Shown piece after piece: positions 53,610 through 54,540 of a DNA stretch of 54,540 nucleotides. The stretch is from an uncultured Prochlorococcus sp. GTDB lineage: Bacteria > Cyanobacteriota > Cyanobacteriia > PCC-6307 > Cyanobiaceae. Under the pieces are notes generated by a model. It was not told the origin of the DNA and searched no databases. It saw only the letters and a program-made list of their open reading frames with translations. Position 1 is the first letter of the stretch, and every line of letters starts with the position of its first letter. The stretch is taken from assembly GCA_902596585.1 (NCBI GenBank), contig CACJUL010000007.1, forward strand, positions 1 through 54,540, given 5' to 3'. The translations under genes and the position numbers were made by a program.

Positions 53610-54320
53610 ATGAAAAATTTACTGGAAATCAAATCATTGAATACATATTATGGCGAAAGTCATATTCTCAGAGATGTAGATTTAAATGTTCAATCAGGAG
53701 AAATGGTTTGTTTGATTGGAAGAAATGGAGTTGGTAAAACAACTTTATTGAAATCACTTATTGGTTTATTAAGGCAAAAAAAAGGGGATATTTATTTGAT
53801 TGGAGAAAATATCAATAGAAAAGCACCTCATCAGAGAGCGAGGAAAGGAATGGCTTACGTTCCTCAAGGGAGAGAAATTATTCCATATCTATCAGTTGAA
53901 GAGAATCTTATGTTAGGAATGGAATCGCTGCCAGGCGGATTATCTAAGAACAAGAAAATAGATCCATTTATTTATGATCTATTCCCAATCCTAAAAGATT
54001 TTCTACAAAGGAAAGGAGGTGATCTTAGTGGAGGTCAACAACAACAACTTGCTATTGCAAGAGCATTATTAGGGAAACCTCAAATATTATTGCTTGACGA
54101 ACCCACAGAAGGTATTCAGCCAAATATTGTTCTAGACATTGAAAATGCGATAAATCAAATAATTAAAGATACAGGAATAGGTGTTTTATTAGTCGAACAA
54201 CACTTACATTTTGTAAGGCAAGCAGATAGATACTACGCGATGCAACGCGGAGGGATTGTTGCTAGCGGTAATACTAATGAATTAAGCCAGTCAGTTATTG
54301 ACAAATTCCTGAGTGTTTAA
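53610..54320 (+). CDS. urtE: urea ABC transporter ATPase UrtE
   Basis: A 236-aa LivF-type ATPase with Walker A GRNGVGKTT (37-45), AYVPQGREIIPYLSVEENL, signature LSGGQQQQLAIARAL and Walker B ILLLDEPTEGIQPN. A GAGG Shine-Dalgarno lies seven bases before ATG 53610, inside the end of urtD, which stops 2 bases earlier. It completes the urtABCDE set. No strong terminator is seen behind it; a convergent gene ends 34 bases later. Confidence 0.96.
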   Translation: MKNLLEIKSLNTYYGESHILRDVDLNVQSGEMVCLIGRNGVGKTTLLKSLIGLLRQKKGDIYLIGENINRKAPHQRARKGMAYVPQGREIIPYLSVEENLMLGMESLPGGLSKNKKIDPFIYDLFPILKDFLQRKGGDLSGGQQQQLAIARALLGKPQILLLDEPTEGIQPNIVLDIENAINQIIKDTGIGVLLVEQHLHFVRQADRYYAMQRGGIVASGNTNELSQSVIDKFLSV

Positions 54321-54354
54321 AAAAATTTTCGTGTATTAAAAAGAAATTATTCGT

Positions 54355-54534
54355 TTATATTTCACATCTGATAAGGTCTATACTGTTTGGATGCTCATTA
54401 ATATACTTATTAAATTCCATCGCAAGGGTTCTCGCCTCGTAAGCATTATAAGCATAAAAACAATTCTCTAACCTTATATTTTGGAAGTCACGATAGTGAA
54501 CAGTATAAGGTTTTAAAGTATTTATATTGGTCAT
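54355..54534 (-). CDS. 59-aa small hypothetical protein
   Basis: A complete ORF, ATG at 54534: MTNINTLKPYTVHYRDFQNI, then RLENCFYAYNAYEARTLAME, ending FNKYINEHPNSIDLIRCEI. It is soluble, with an aromatic-rich first half (six Tyr) and an amphipathic helix AYEARTLAMEFNKYI. The composition (Arg CGT/CGA-type codons, Pro, His) is unlike noncoding AT-rich DNA here. It converges on urtE. The pattern resembles a small protein of picocyanobacteria, but I cannot assign a function. Confidence 0.62.
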   Translation of the reverse strand: MTNINTLKPYTVHYRDFQNIRLENCFYAYNAYEARTLAMEFNKYINEHPNSIDLIRCEI

Positions 54535-54540
54535 TCTAAT

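Overview
The window is a compact, very AT-rich piece of a marine picocyanobacterial chromosome. It most resembles a high-light-adapted Prochlorococcus. The evidence is the gene set (psb28, gun4, a PAM68 homologue, DUF1816/DUF1830/DUF3082-type cyanobacterial proteins, a urease plus urtABCDE cluster, and glucosylglycerate genes), the extreme A/T preference at third codon positions, and streamlining: genes abut or overlap on both strands. I cannot name the strain. No rRNA, insertion sequence, prophage or CRISPR array is visible. No stretch longer than about 215 bases lacks a gene; the longest is the glnA promoter region at 4052-4264.

Layout. 1-4100: the end of an Era-like GTPase/DUF697 protein, a hidden 45-aa membrane protein, a PLP decarboxylase, tadA and a class V aminotransferase. 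4200-9800: NtcA-type promoter, glnA and its terminator, a methyltransferase, a small conserved protein, an RsbW-like anti-sigma kinase, gun4, mnmH and psb28. 9800-16700: an AI-2E-type permease, secF-secD-pdhB, DUF3082, ispE and rsmA. 16700-19830: rlmH and an SOS unit (LexA-like operator, umuD, umuC, and a small HExxH protein). 19840-31860: dnaG, a DMT permease, ruvA, rpsO, a PAM68 homologue, dnaE, gatA, DUF1816, rlmB, mrnC and a STAS anti-anti-sigma gene that lacks any canonical start codon. 31900-39130: carA, trpD, DUF3288-like, an ABC exporter, msrA, tRNA-Pro(GGG), uppP and several tiny membrane or secreted proteins. 39220-44010: a glycerate kinase, a sugar phosphatase, a GH13 sugar phosphorylase and glucosyl-3-phosphoglycerate synthase. 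44006-54320: ureDABC divergent from ureEFG, followed by urtABCDE. 54355-54534: a small conserved-looking ORF.

How it fits together. The right third is a nitrogen and compatible-solute island. UrtABCDE imports urea, urease releases ammonium and GlnA assimilates it. glnA and urtA, 45 kb apart, carry nearly identical NtcA-like sites with the same 22-nt spacing to a -10 element. Next to urease, four enzymes can be drawn as a closed loop that makes glucosylglycerate, a nitrogen-free osmolyte, and returns it to 3-phosphoglycerate. Two halves of a partner-switching sigma regulator (HATPase kinase at 7.1 kb, STAS protein at 31.5 kb) are also present.

The observations most worth checking are the STAS gene's apparent ATA/ATC start, the LexA-controlled umuDC-zincin unit, the Tyr-to-Phe change at the adenylylation position of GlnA, the uninterrupted DnaE split-intein site, and six short genes (31-59 aa) missed by ordinary length cut-offs.
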